A stretch of DNA of 64,000 bases from Prevotella sp902465605 (GCA_902465605.1 CABQNT010000002.1:211301-275300); one strand, 5' to 3'. Counted from the stretch's first letter, positions 1-9,571 are shown. A program made the numbers and translations. The notes: generated by a model not told the origin, from the letters alone.

Positions 1-2
1 CA

Positions 3-227
3 GTGGACACTAAGAAGAAAAAGTATTGCCGTTTTAAGAAGAGCGGTATCAAATATATTGACTATAAGGATCCTGAGTTCCTCAAGAAATTCTTGAACGA
101 GCAAGGCAAGATTTTGCCACGTCGTATTACTGGAACATCTTTGAAGTATCAGCGTCGTGTGGCACAGGCTGTTAAGCGTGCTCGCCAGATTGCACTGCTT
201 CCTTACGTAACCGATTTGATGAAATAA
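3..227 (+). CDS. rpsR: 30S ribosomal protein S18, 5' end cut off by window
   Basis: Small-subunit ribosomal protein that sits on the 30S platform next to S6. The visible 74 residues hold the S18 core, including KYCRFKKSGIKYIDYKD and ILPRRITGTSLKYQRRV, and end in LLPYVTDLMK. Bacteroidota S18 proteins usually run to about 90 residues, so roughly 15 N-terminal residues should lie left of the window. The GTG at base 3 is therefore probably an internal valine and not the true start. rplI follows 19 bases downstream behind a strong ribosome binding site (aaggagg), which matches the usual rpsF-rpsR-rplI order. Confidence 0.95.
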   Translation: MDTKKKKYCRFKKSGIKYIDYKDPEFLKKFLNEQGKILPRRITGTSLKYQRRVAQAVKRARQIALLPYVTDLMK

Positions 228-246
228 ATAAGGAGGAGGAAACAGA

Positions 247-837
247 ATGGAGATTATACTGAAAGAAGATATCATCGGTCTTGGATACAAGAACGATATA
301 GTGAACGTAAAGAAGGGTTACGGACGTAACTATTTGATTCCAACTGGCAAGGCTGTCATCGCATCAGAATCGGCTAAGAAGGTTCTTGCAGAGGACATGA
401 GACAGCAGGCTCACAAGCTGGCTGCTTTGAAGGCTGAGGCTGAGAAGAAGGCTGCCGCATTGGAAAATGTAGCTTTGGAAATACTGGCCAAGGTTTCTGC
501 TACTGGTGTTACCTACGGTTCGGTTACCGCTGCTACTGTGGCTGAAGAACTGGCAAAGAAAGGCTTTGACATCGACCGCAAGATTGTCACCATGCGTGAC
601 GTCAAGAAGGTAGGTGACTATGAGGCTGTCATTCACTTCCACAAGGAAGTAGAAGTGAAGGTTCCTGTGAAAGTAATAGCAGAAAACGCTCCAAAGGAAG
701 AGCCAGCAACTGAAACGAAGAAGGTTTCAGAACCTGCTGAAGAGGCAGCAAATGCTGAAGCACCTGTTGCAGAAACTGAAGTAACAGAAGAGGCAGAAGC
801 CCCAGCAGCTGAAAACGCTGAAGAGGCTGCTGAATAG
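247..837 (+). CDS. rplI: 50S ribosomal protein L9 with long acidic C-terminal tail
   Basis: Large-subunit protein that binds 23S rRNA. The N-terminal domain is typical: MEIILKEDIIGLGYKND, then GYGRNYLIPTGKAV at about residues 24-38. A long charged helix rich in A, K and E follows, then the C-terminal domain to about residue 147 (VGDYEAVIHFHKEVEVKVPV). The remaining roughly 48 residues are an extension made almost only of Ala, Glu, Pro, Val and Thr, so the protein is 196 residues against a usual 147-150. Such acidic low-complexity tails are expected to be disordered. The gene shares a transcript with rpsR and ends in a clear rho-independent terminator. Confidence 0.96.
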   Translation: MEIILKEDIIGLGYKNDIVNVKKGYGRNYLIPTGKAVIASESAKKVLAEDMRQQAHKLAALKAEAEKKAAALENVALEILAKVSATGVTYGSVTAATVAEELAKKGFDIDRKIVTMRDVKKVGDYEAVIHFHKEVEVKVPVKVIAENAPKEEPATETKKVSEPAEEAANAEAPVAETEVTEEAEAPAAENAEEAAE

Positions 838-929
838 CATGGTGTGGGGAGCGCCTTTGAGCGTTTCCCGTCAAAGTTCAGAGAATTTTTAGATATATAA
901 TTGCACTGTAAAGCAAATCTATATGTATT

Positions 930-970
930 CCCGATTGGTCGCACAGCTGACCAATCGGGATTTTTGATTT
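930..970 (+). terminator. Rho-independent terminator of the rpsR-rplI operon
   Basis: CCCGATTGGTC at 930-940 pairs perfectly with GACCAATCGGG at 949-959 around an 8-base loop. A T-rich tail (ATTTTTGATTT) follows. It lies about 90 bases after the rplI stop codon. Confidence 0.9.
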
Positions 971-1080
971 GACTGGCTTGTGCGTTGTTTGTAACTATCC
1001 GAGAACTGTTGGTTTCTCTTTGACACTTAACAAGCCAAACTTGTTAAAGAGGTTCCCCCTCATTTTTTTCTAAGCTAACA

Positions 1081-1665
1081 TCACGGATTAAAAACAAAGA
1101 CGACCAGTAGCACCTTGACAAGTGTTCGTATTTGTTTGAGCGAGATGTAATACATGTATTTTATGGTATTGACAGAAACATTTAACATGTTGGCAATTTC
1201 AGAATTAGAATAATTGCTAAGTTTTAGTTTGAATATCTTCTTTTGTTGTGGGGGTAAGGCTTCCACAGCTCGCATCACCTTTTTCCACTGTTTTTCTCTT
1301 GCGAATCGCTGCTCATCGCCATCATCTTCGGATACCAATTCTTTGAGCCAGAAGTTAGCTCCTGCTATTTTCTTCTTATTGTCGCGGAGAGTATTTATGA
1401 TGTCGTTTTTGAGAATGCAGAAAAGATAATTTTGGATGGGGCAAGACTCATCAAGCGTTTGTCGATTATTCCATAACTTGATAAATGCATTTTGAACAGC
1501 ATCTTCTGCCATATACTTGTCGCCGAAATATTTAAATGCAAGAAGATAAGCTCGGCTGGCATATAGTTTATATATGCTAGCAAATGCAAGTTGACTGCCA
1601 TTTTTGAGTTCTTTTATCGATTCTACGTCTTCTTGATTCATGCAAAACTGGTATTTCATGTACAT
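1081..1665 (-). CDS. ECF RNA polymerase sigma-70 factor, Bacteroidetes family 1 type
   Basis: Extracytoplasmic-function sigma factor of 194 residues. Region 2 spans about residues 28-95 (FKYFGDKYMAEDAVQNAFIKLWNN). Region 4 spans about 130-185, with LPPQQKKIFKLK and the helix-turn-helix NSEIANMLNVSVNTIKYMY. A second ATG at codon 3 and one at codon 9 are alternative starts. In Bacteroidota such factors normally sit directly before a fecR anti-sigma gene and a susC gene. Here the fecR-susC genes are about 8-13 kb upstream on the same strand, and this gene follows the last glycosidase after a 128-base gap. I infer that it is the partner of FecR at 12997-13917 and activates the utilisation locus. 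No other sigma gene is near. Confidence 0.9.
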   Translation of the reverse strand: MYMKYQFCMNQEDVESIKELKNGSQLAFASIYKLYASRAYLLAFKYFGDKYMAEDAVQNAFIKLWNNRQTLDESCPIQNYLFCILKNDIINTLRDNKKKIAGANFWLKELVSEDDGDEQRFAREKQWKKVMRAVEALPPQQKKIFKLKLSNYSNSEIANMLNVSVNTIKYMYYISLKQIRTLVKVLLVVFVFNP

Positions 1666-1793
1666 TTACTGACGAATTAACTCTTCAGCTTATGTCATGA
1701 CAAATCTATAAAAAAGAATGGTTATCAACAACTTTAATATGCTAAAATGTGATGAAGTTTACGTTACAAGAAGAAATTTCAGGTGGTAAGAAC

Positions 1794-3965
1794 CTATATT
1801 CCATATTTTTGAATAAGATAACGGCAGAACTGCTGAACATGACTTGTTTCGACACAATCTATCTTTTCTGTTGAGTTAACCCAGTTTTGTTCAAATTCAC
1901 CTATTGCCTTGTCAAGCTGTTGCTGATCGAACGGCTTTCCTGACATAGCAGATGCTGTCAACTCGTCAATATACATACTCCACCTACGAACGTAGTAGGT
2001 TCGAATAAGCCCGCTCCACGTTCTATTGGCATAGTCGTTAAGTGAGCCTCCCCATGTTGTAATGAGATTTCGTGCATTCTTTTCATAGTATGCTTTTTCC
2101 AGGTCATTATTTCCATAGTCACGCGCATCATCAATCCAGTTACCAATGGAACAGCGAGAGTTGGCAGCAGTGAGATAATCCAAGTCGACCAAAACCTCTT
2201 TCATTGTGTTTCCTGTACGTTGCAAGCCAACTAAATCTTTATTTTCATAGCATGAATCAAGTTCTAACTTTAACTTTAAAAATTTATTGCCTAAAATTTG
2301 TCTGCCAACAGCAATAAGATCCAATTGATATTCATTTCTATCACATTCGGAAACGTCACTCATAAGTTTCCAAACATCTTCCAGGCGTTTTGTTGGGTAA
2401 GTAATTCCAGTTCGACGCTCCTGGTTGTTCCCTAATATGGGTCGTAATGCAGGAAGTATGCCCAATGATCTCGGAATTTGAGTATAAATATCATTAAACA
2501 ATATCTGCCAAGCCTGCCTCATTTTAGGAGATGAAAAGCCGACATGCCGATCTGCAAGATTGTCTATCCACTCCTTGTCAGCAGGTTTTGCCGTCCATGC
2601 TTGTGTCAAAATATATTCGTAAGGAAACTGTATGACGTCAAGTCCTTCCAGTGTGGAGCCTATGCCTATCAGGTTTTTGTTCTTCTTGTTCAGAGCCTCA
2701 TTCAGCCTCTGTCCACTTTCTTTAACATTACCAGTAATCGTTGTGTTGCCTCCAAAATTTCCCAAATAACACCAAATATATGGCTGCCCATAAAAGTTAT
2801 TGGTTGTCTTCCATAGTTCAACGTTCTCACAATGATAATCCAATAGAGACATTTTTCCTCGTGGAACTCCTGTTAGCAGAGCTTTTATTCGTTTTGGTGT
2901 CCATTGCTTCTTGTTATGGTAGAACATCCACGACATCTGCATCCACTCAGCTCCAGGATCAACAGATGTAACAGTACGATATATATTATGTGATATTTCT
3001 TTTAAATATTCAGGCTTCCAACTGGGCGGGTCTACTTCATTGAATGGGTCGATTCCGTAGATATGGTCTGTTACGAACAAAGCCTTTTGTTCCTCGAGAT
3101 ACATTTTTTGGATTTTGGCAAACAGAGGGTCTTCCGGATTCAAGAAGTGACATCGGTAATCATCACTGAAGCCAGCCCATCTTCCCAGATACTTAATATT
3201 GGCCTGAGGATATAACTCTTTGAGTTTTGCAGGTACATGTCCAGAAAAAGCAGGGAGCACCGGCTTCATATTCAGAGAGCGTTCGCGTAGCAGGATTCTT
3301 TGCTGAAGCTCTTTTTGTTGTTCGAGCCAAGACATTGGAAGGGGACCGTTCCATTTATCAATATTGGCCATTCTATTCCACGGCAAGTATGTCGGCCCTG
3401 TGAAATAGCCCCTAATTTCGATGTCAGACATGCCCATTTTTTTCCACACAGCATACCAAACAGCCTCCTGTCCTGTGATGGCCAAGGGCATGTTTACCCC
3501 ATTCAGCGCCATCCAGTCTATGAGTCTTTCCCATTCTTTCCAACTGAAGAAAGGCATCGTGTAACCGTACGTACAGTAGTTAAGGAAAAATCTTCTTTCT
3601 ACTTTAGCATTCGATTTAACGAGAGTAGGTACGCCTGGGAGTTTATCAGGAACCACCACCGGAACCTCAGCATACCAAGACACGGTGGTATGGCAGTAGT
3701 TATTCAGATAGTAATTCAAAGCCACAGCCATTGAATTTGCATTGTTCCCAGCAATATGAATCCTGCCATCCTTTCCGCTTTCAAGCGTATACGCATCTGC
3801 TTTTGTCTTTGACTTGCTTTTGGTAAATTCGAATTGTGACTCGTGCTTTGGTAGAATTCGACTTACCAAAGCCTTAACCGACACAATATCTTGATCTTCT
3901 GCATTGCAATAAAATGGTATGAATAACAGATAACCCAAAAGGAATAGTTTCTTAGCAACACTCAT
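1794..3965 (-). CDS. GH89 alpha-N-acetylglucosaminidase (NAGLU-like), copy A
   Basis: Secreted exo-glycosidase of 723 residues that should remove terminal alpha-linked N-acetylglucosamine. The first about 22 residues are a signal peptide. A small N-terminal alpha/beta domain runs to about 110, the TIM barrel from about 120 to 460 (RRFFLNYCTYGYTMPFFSW, ALNGVNMPLA, FTGPTYLPW), and a helical C-terminal domain follows. The two catalytic glutamates expected for GH89 are present as DPFNE (E310) and LEGLD (E440). Around the second one the usual PEG..N..Y pattern has changed to LEGLDVIQFPYEY, so subsite specificity may differ from copy B. The gene lies 13 bases after copy B, in the same operon, and is clearly paralogous to it. 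Known GH89 substrates include gastric-type mucin caps and heparan fragments. Confidence 0.93.
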   Translation of the reverse strand: MSVAKKLFLLGYLLFIPFYCNAEDQDIVSVKALVSRILPKHESQFEFTKSKSKTKADAYTLESGKDGRIHIAGNNANSMAVALNYYLNNYCHTTVSWYAEVPVVVPDKLPGVPTLVKSNAKVERRFFLNYCTYGYTMPFFSWKEWERLIDWMALNGVNMPLAITGQEAVWYAVWKKMGMSDIEIRGYFTGPTYLPWNRMANIDKWNGPLPMSWLEQQKELQQRILLRERSLNMKPVLPAFSGHVPAKLKELYPQANIKYLGRWAGFSDDYRCHFLNPEDPLFAKIQKMYLEEQKALFVTDHIYGIDPFNEVDPPSWKPEYLKEISHNIYRTVTSVDPGAEWMQMSWMFYHNKKQWTPKRIKALLTGVPRGKMSLLDYHCENVELWKTTNNFYGQPYIWCYLGNFGGNTTITGNVKESGQRLNEALNKKNKNLIGIGSTLEGLDVIQFPYEYILTQAWTAKPADKEWIDNLADRHVGFSSPKMRQAWQILFNDIYTQIPRSLGILPALRPILGNNQERRTGITYPTKRLEDVWKLMSDVSECDRNEYQLDLIAVGRQILGNKFLKLKLELDSCYENKDLVGLQRTGNTMKEVLVDLDYLTAANSRCSIGNWIDDARDYGNNDLEKAYYEKNARNLITTWGGSLNDYANRTWSGLIRTYYVRRWSMYIDELTASAMSGKPFDQQQLDKAIGEFEQNWVNSTEKIDCVETSHVQQFCRYLIQKYGI

Positions 3966-3978
3966 TGATATTAGAATT

Positions 3979-6135
3979 TTAATGGTTTATGGTTGATATG
4001 ATTCTTCTCAGATCTTTCAAGGGATTGGTCAGGGGGAGTTGTTTTTCTGTTTGTCCTTGTTTGTTTATCCAGCTTTCCTCCCATTGATCCAGCATTTCTC
4101 GTTGGTTTGAAAAATATATTTGTATTCTTGGAATATAATAGTCTTTGATAAGTCCGCTCCAGCATCTGGCAGCATAGTCTTCTTGGTGACCTCCCCATGT
4201 GGTAATTAATCGCTTGGCATTCGCTTCATATTGATTTTTTTCCTGAGGCGTGTGTCCTTGACTTCTGGCTTTTGCTATCCAAACATCAAGCCGGTCGGTA
4301 GGGTGAGATGCTAAGATCTTATCGGCAAACAGAAGCAAATCAATAGCCTTATTGAGCTGTTTGTTTGCCTCAACATGTTTGTTGAGAGAGTCATAGCGGA
4401 GTGCATTCTCGTAATATATATCAGCTTTTGCACCAAGGTATTGCGCAGCGAAAAGTATCGCATCGTCTTGGTAGAATTTTGACTTACCCAACTCGTCAGC
4501 GCACGACAAAAAGTCCTCAACAGCTTTGAAATAAGTGTCATTCAAATCGTGTCTACTCTTGCGCTGAGTGTCAGGAATGACAGTTTGCCACGTAAATCTT
4601 GGATATGAATACAAGGAGGAGTATACGCTTTTTCTGAATCCGTTCCACGCAGCTTTCATCTTATCAGGATATTCGCCATATCGCGCCATGCAATAATTCG
4701 CAATCCACTCATCAAGATTTATCCCCTTGTCAGTCCATGCGGCATCAGTCAAAAGCTCATAGACCACCTCGTTATTCTCCAATCCCTCGGGAGCAGATCC
4801 TATTCCCACTAAATTACCTTTGTTGGCTGCCGACAAAGCCAGAGAAGCATCGGTAGCATACATTTCCAAGTCGCCTGTAAGAAGCGTCTTTCCCCCAAAG
4901 TTAGGAACGTAGCTGAATATCCACTGTTTGCCATAAAAACCGTTGTGACGCTTCCACGTTTGCTCGGTATGCCACACCCATTTGGGATAATCGTTGCCCA
5001 AATCAATGATAATCATTCGATCGTTTGGCACCTGGCTAAGTAAGGCACTTAGACTTTTTCGGTTCCAAAAATCATGCTGGTAATCAAAGGTCCATCCTTG
5101 AGTTACCCAAATCGCATGAGGATTTCCGGCATTTATTGACTGATAGATTGCCTTGCCATATTCAGCCAATAGTCTACATTTTCCTTCTTCGTCATTAGGA
5201 TTGACAGGGAGCTTCATCTCATTGAAACTATCAGAAAGATAGTAGGTGTTTTCACCAAACTCCCTTTCCCATTCCTCAATAAATAATTTGCCCAATTGTT
5301 TGAAGTATGATGACTCAGGTGGTAAAACATAAGCGTTCAAGGAATCAGCAAAACCTCCCCATCGGAGATGTTTGAAATTAATCTCTGGATGCTTTTTGGC
5401 AAATGCCTTTGGCACAAAACCAGCAAAAGCTGGTGCAATGGGCTGCATGCCCAACTCTCGCATGCGTGATATGATTTTGTGTTGTAACGTTATTTGTTGC
5501 TTGTGCCACGCATCAGACAGAGGGCCGTCCCATTGGTTGAGGTTACCCATTCTGTGCCAAGGAAGATATGCAGGTCCGGTGAAGAACTCCCGTATTTGAG
5601 CTTTTGAAAGCCCCATTCTCATCCACACTCGTTCTGCTATTGCCTCTGATGCAACAGATGCCAAAGGCATGTTCACTCCATGAAGTGCCATTAAGTCGAG
5701 TTCTTTTTCCCAACGCTTCCAATCCCAATAGGGCATTGTATACCCAAATGTACATACGTTAAGAAAATAGCGGAGCTTGAACGGACTATTGACGACACCA
5801 GAGTGGTAATTTGGAAGTTGCTTAGGCAATTTTATATTATTTCCACTCCATGTGGCTATGACGTGGCAAGCATGGCGCACATAGATGTAAAAAGCATAAG
5901 TCAATGCCGTTGTACTTGTTCCGCTGAGTGTTAGACAATTGTTCTCACAACTGATAGAGAAAGCATCCAGACCCCCCTGACGTGGTAAAACCTTATATAC
6001 TATGCGGTTTTCAGGAACCTCTAAAATACGATCGAGAACTCTTTTTGCTGGCACTGTGATATCATTATCAGCGGCAAGAAAAACTTGCGGTAATAATAAA
6101 AACAACAATAAAAGTAAGTATTTCCTAAACATCAT
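3979..6135 (-). CDS. GH89 alpha-N-acetylglucosaminidase (NAGLU-like), copy B
   Basis: Secreted GH89 enzyme of 718 residues with a cleavable signal peptide (hydrophobic LLLLLFLLLPQVFLAA, residues 7-22). Domain order matches copy A. Barrel landmarks are LNVCTFGYTMPYWDW, ALHGVNMPLAS and FFTGPAYLPWHRM. The catalytic acid/base is in DSFNE (E306) and the nucleophile in APEGLE (E450), the latter in the canonical PEGxxxN context. The gene starts 21 bases after the EEP hydrolase upstream. Two non-identical GH89 genes in tandem suggest either an old duplication with split specificity (for example different chain positions or aglycones) or one surface and one periplasmic enzyme. Confidence 0.94.
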   Translation of the reverse strand: MMFRKYLLLLLFLLLPQVFLAADNDITVPAKRVLDRILEVPENRIVYKVLPRQGGLDAFSISCENNCLTLSGTSTTALTYAFYIYVRHACHVIATWSGNNIKLPKQLPNYHSGVVNSPFKLRYFLNVCTFGYTMPYWDWKRWEKELDLMALHGVNMPLASVASEAIAERVWMRMGLSKAQIREFFTGPAYLPWHRMGNLNQWDGPLSDAWHKQQITLQHKIISRMRELGMQPIAPAFAGFVPKAFAKKHPEINFKHLRWGGFADSLNAYVLPPESSYFKQLGKLFIEEWEREFGENTYYLSDSFNEMKLPVNPNDEEGKCRLLAEYGKAIYQSINAGNPHAIWVTQGWTFDYQHDFWNRKSLSALLSQVPNDRMIIIDLGNDYPKWVWHTEQTWKRHNGFYGKQWIFSYVPNFGGKTLLTGDLEMYATDASLALSAANKGNLVGIGSAPEGLENNEVVYELLTDAAWTDKGINLDEWIANYCMARYGEYPDKMKAAWNGFRKSVYSSLYSYPRFTWQTVIPDTQRKSRHDLNDTYFKAVEDFLSCADELGKSKFYQDDAILFAAQYLGAKADIYYENALRYDSLNKHVEANKQLNKAIDLLLFADKILASHPTDRLDVWIAKARSQGHTPQEKNQYEANAKRLITTWGGHQEDYAARCWSGLIKDYYIPRIQIYFSNQREMLDQWEESWINKQGQTEKQLPLTNPLKDLRRIISTINH

Positions 6136-6156
6136 GATTCATATCTTGAGCCAAGG

Positions 6157-6921
6157 TTATCTTTTAAGAATAATTTCCGATACGATTGGAAAATGGTCTG
6201 ACAAGTACGACCGTACCGTTTGACTTGTTTTCACCTCCCATCTATTCTTAGGATAAGCATATATATAGTCTATTTTAATCTTTGGAGTTGTCGATGAATA
6301 TGTCTGATCCATAATTGTCATGTTGCGTCCCCATTTTTCCATAACCTTCTCTATAGCAGGTTCGGTAGGGCCAGCATTGAAATCTCCTCCAATCAAGACC
6401 GGATAATTACACTTTTGGAGTTCTTGTACGATAAATTCTGCCTGCTCTCTTCTGGCGTCCTTTTCGCTTATATCAAGATGGGTTACAGCAAACACGAGCG
6501 TGTCTGTGCCTACTTCGTATGTAGCATACATAACGGCTCTTTGCTCAGACTTGGAGGGATTGGGCAGCATTACTTTTTTCATGTCAATGCATGGATACCG
6601 AGACAGCATACCAATACCATAATAGCCCCCCGAGTAGTGAATGGTTTTTCCATACAAACCAAACATACCCGTGTGATAGGCTAATTCTGATATAAAGTTC
6701 TTTCCGTTCTGCTTGGGAGCACGTTCACGATGAGTGTTGCAGTCTACTTCTTGCAAGGCAACAAAGTCTGGCTTGAACGCTTTAATGTGATAAGCCAACT
6801 CCTCGAGTGATGCCAATTCTCCAAAGCGCAAGTTATACGTCATGACTCTTAACTTGAGTGGTTCTTGCGCCCCTACACAAAGTGAAATAAGTAGTAGGTA
6901 AAATGAAATTAAGATTCTCAT
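6157..6921 (-). CDS. Secreted endonuclease/exonuclease/phosphatase-family hydrolase, copy 1
   Basis: A 254-residue metal-dependent phosphodiesterase or phosphatase fold. A signal peptide (ISFYLLLISLCVGAQ) is followed by the family motifs in order: MTYNLRFG, ALQEVD, GIGMLSRYP, VTHLD, IGGDFNAGP, DYIY and SDHFPIV. These supply the metal ligands and the catalytic His/Asp/Asn set. The superfamily covers DNases, sphingomyelinases and inositol phosphate phosphatases, so the substrate cannot be read from sequence. Its place between susD and the GH89 genes suggests that it removes or cleaves a phosphate-containing substituent of the same glycan. Only 7 bases separate it from the paralogue upstream. 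Confidence 0.88.
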   Translation of the reverse strand: MRILISFYLLLISLCVGAQEPLKLRVMTYNLRFGELASLEELAYHIKAFKPDFVALQEVDCNTHRERAPKQNGKNFISELAYHTGMFGLYGKTIHYSGGYYGIGMLSRYPCIDMKKVMLPNPSKSEQRAVMYATYEVGTDTLVFAVTHLDISEKDARREQAEFIVQELQKCNYPVLIGGDFNAGPTEPAIEKVMEKWGRNMTIMDQTYSSTTPKIKIDYIYAYPKNRWEVKTSQTVRSYLSDHFPIVSEIILKR

Positions 6922-6928
6922 ATTAATT

Positions 6929-7780
6929 TTATTTAATCTTCAATACTGAAACTATTGGTAAATGGTCTGATGCGTTAATCCCGGTAAAGACAGTGTGAGA
7001 TACAACCTCTACTGCTGTTGATGGTTTATAGGCAATATAATCCAACTCACGATTTGGCTTATCAGAAGGAATGGTAAACTTGTTGGGATCTTTGTTCGTA
7101 CGAGTAAAACCGTTTGCTTCCAACATGGTTATAGATGCATCAGTTGGACGGCTGTTGAAGTCGCCACCTATAATGATCAATTTATGAGCGTATGGTTCTA
7201 AACATTCTAAGTACTTGGGAAATTGCTTAAGCCGCTCACTCTCAGTAACGGAGAGATGCATTGTCGCAATATAAATATCTTTTCCTGCGAACACGATTTT
7301 TGCACTACCCAATATGTTGCTGCCTTTAATCGTTTGACCATCTATCATTTTGGGCAAAGGGTGGTTTATGATATTCTTCATTTCATATTTAGACAATATC
7401 GCAGCGCCGTAAGCTCCAACCTGATAGTCTTTTTGCTTGAAAAATTTGTGATATTTATACCCTGCTCGCTTGGCAAGTTCTTTTGCCTGATCAATATTTA
7501 ATGCACGCGTGGTCATGGAATCAACTTCCTGCAAAAGCACCACATCGGCATTTTTATCCTTCAAGACCTTAGCCACATTGCGAACTTCTGCCGGAGAGGG
7601 AACACCAGAACCTAAATATGGGGAACAGTGACGAATATTATAACTCATTACCGTTAAATTATTTTTACTCTTTTGATGGTCCCAACCATTATCTCCAGAA
7701 GTATTGAAGTCTGTGCTGGCTTTGGAGCATCCTGATAAATTTACCATCAGAATACCCATGATAAGAATTATATTTTTCAT
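6929..7780 (-). CDS. Lipoprotein endonuclease/exonuclease/phosphatase-family hydrolase, copy 2
   Basis: A 283-residue paralogue of the next gene. The N-terminus ends in a lipobox (NLSGC, Cys18), so it should be a lipid-anchored envelope protein, whereas copy 1 looks freely secreted. Family motifs present are VMSYNIRHC, VLLQEVD, YGAAILSKY, TMHLS, IIGGDFNSRP, ELDYIAY and SDHLPIV. It follows susD by 49 bases, in the same direction. One anchored and one soluble copy may act at different envelope sites on the same substrate. The reaction (phosphodiester or phosphomonoester cleavage) is inferred from family membership only. Confidence 0.88.
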   Translation of the reverse strand: MKNIILIMGILMVNLSGCSKASTDFNTSGDNGWDHQKSKNNLTVMSYNIRHCSPYLGSGVPSPAEVRNVAKVLKDKNADVVLLQEVDSMTTRALNIDQAKELAKRAGYKYHKFFKQKDYQVGAYGAAILSKYEMKNIINHPLPKMIDGQTIKGSNILGSAKIVFAGKDIYIATMHLSVTESERLKQFPKYLECLEPYAHKLIIIGGDFNSRPTDASITMLEANGFTRTNKDPNKFTIPSDKPNRELDYIAYKPSTAVEVVSHTVFTGINASDHLPIVSVLKIK

Positions 7781-7829
7781 TTTATTTTTTATTATGTTGA
7801 TACTTATAAAAGTTTAATGTGAGAATATA

Positions 7830-9560
7830 TTACTCCTCCCATCCTGGATTTTGTCCCAATAAAGGATTCTTGAGCCTTTCCTCATACGGCACAGGCCACA
7901 AATAATGCTTTTTGGGGTCGAAATATCGGATTCCGCCTTCGGCCGTAGACTTTTCATGAACAATGTCGCCAAACTCGTCCACACCATTGTCGGGATACGG
8001 ATTCCGTCCTAAATCATTCATGCATACAGTTAAGCTTGGTCCCGTTATAGCACGACCAAATCTCAGTTCACCTTCGCGCCAACGCATAATATCTGCATAA
8101 CGCATACCGTCGAAACTCATTTCTACTCGGCGCTCACGCTTCAATTCTGTCCATAGATCCATGTTCCATTTTTTCAACTCGTCGAGTTTCATAGGATGCA
8201 TGCCCACCCGGTTTCTCAACTTATTGACAGTTTCGTCAATCTCCTGCTGAGTTAAGGTGCCGTTTAATTTGTACAAGGCCTCGGCATAAGTGAGTAAAAC
8301 CTCAGGATAACGAATGACGTTATAGTTGTTATGTCCTTTTCTATAAGCTATATTGTTAATGATGCTGTACTTTTTAAAATAAAAACCCGTATAGCTGTTA
8401 GCCCCCTTGCGGTTGTTGTTACTTAGCGAAGCAAAACGTGGTAATTTAAAAACAGGATTTGCTTTGTCTACATCCTTGTCACCATCGTCGCCGCCGGGCC
8501 ACTTGTCACCAGGAACATAGAGTGTCATCCTCATACGCGGATCCCGGTTTTTAAAATAGTCTGCATAATGTTTCTCGGGATATGTGTACAAATCAGAAGT
8601 TACGACATTATTATTGTGATAATATTCCAATCCTGCCTTAGCCGGTTTACCGTCTGTGCACAAAAACGCATCTACTAAAGTCTTGGATGCCATAAAACGC
8701 ACATAGTCAACCGGACTGCATATTTCTCGCGAGGTGTTGTGCATGCGAACGTCTTTCACATAGAGGCTGAAGATAATAGATTCATTGTTCTTTGGATTTG
8801 ACTCTACGTCTCCCTCTTGCTGGTATAGCTTGGCATAGTCGTACAGTCCATAAGGACTGTTATCCATAATCTCCCGGCAGGCATCTCTTGCTATCTCATA
8901 ACGTTTGTTCTGCAAGGCAATACGAGCCTTCATGGCTAAGGCTCCCCAACGGTCAATGCGACCAACATTAACTCCTAACTGTCTCTTCGCAGGCAAGCGT
9001 TCAGCAGCCCAGTCAAGATCAGCCAAGATATGATCAATGACTTGGCTACGGCTCGTTCGAGCGATATAGGCCTCTTTGGATGTTATCACATGATCCACCC
9101 ATGGTACGTCACCAAAGAAAGTGGTCAACATGAAATACTCATAGGCTCTAATGACCTTCACTTCACCGGCATACACATCTTTAACTTTCTGCGGGATAGG
9201 GGCGGAGTTGTAGTTGTCAAGAAAATTATTGCAAGTGTATATATTGCTATACGCTCTTCCCCAATATGAGCTCATAGGAAACCCGTCGCTATAGGTGTGT
9301 TTACCTCCGGAAACCTTGCTCAATCCACTTTTAACGTCACCCCACAACACCGTTTCAGCAGTTGCCTCGGCCCATTTGATTAGTGTCTCATAGTCAAAAG
9401 CATCATAACACGGGTACAAGGCCGATCGTAACTGTTCCTCTGTTTTCCAATATGTTTGGTTGGTAACCGAATCCAAAGGGTATTTATCTAATATATCGCT
9501 GCATGAAACTGTTATCATCAGACCGATGAACAGAATGCCAAAATATTTAAAAGTCTTCAT
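7830..9560 (-). CDS. SusD/RagB-family surface glycan-binding lipoprotein
   Basis: A 576-residue outer-membrane lipoprotein with lipobox TVSC (Cys20). The N-terminal SusD-like region carries the conserved DILDKYPLDSVTNQTYWKTEEQ segment type. Tetratricopeptide-like helices follow (VKVIRAYEYFMLTTFFGDVPWV). The RagB/SusD C-terminal region has VIRYPEVLLTYAEAL and ELKRERRVEMSFDGMRYADIMRW, and ends in YLWPVPYEERLKNPLLGQNPGW, which is typical. It forms the lid of the SusC transporter and presents bound ligand to it. susC lies 11 bases upstream. Confidence 0.96.
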   Translation of the reverse strand: MKTFKYFGILFIGLMITVSCSDILDKYPLDSVTNQTYWKTEEQLRSALYPCYDAFDYETLIKWAEATAETVLWGDVKSGLSKVSGGKHTYSDGFPMSSYWGRAYSNIYTCNNFLDNYNSAPIPQKVKDVYAGEVKVIRAYEYFMLTTFFGDVPWVDHVITSKEAYIARTSRSQVIDHILADLDWAAERLPAKRQLGVNVGRIDRWGALAMKARIALQNKRYEIARDACREIMDNSPYGLYDYAKLYQQEGDVESNPKNNESIIFSLYVKDVRMHNTSREICSPVDYVRFMASKTLVDAFLCTDGKPAKAGLEYYHNNNVVTSDLYTYPEKHYADYFKNRDPRMRMTLYVPGDKWPGGDDGDKDVDKANPVFKLPRFASLSNNNRKGANSYTGFYFKKYSIINNIAYRKGHNNYNVIRYPEVLLTYAEALYKLNGTLTQQEIDETVNKLRNRVGMHPMKLDELKKWNMDLWTELKRERRVEMSFDGMRYADIMRWREGELRFGRAITGPSLTVCMNDLGRNPYPDNGVDEFGDIVHEKSTAEGGIRYFDPKKHYLWPVPYEERLKNPLLGQNPGWEE

Positions 9561-9571
9561 AACACATCATT

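Noticed and set aside
1026..1047. TTAACAAG/CTTGTTAA inverted repeat as terminator of the sigma gene
   Set aside because: The stem is weak and is not followed by a T run on the minus strand; it may still be a minor signal.
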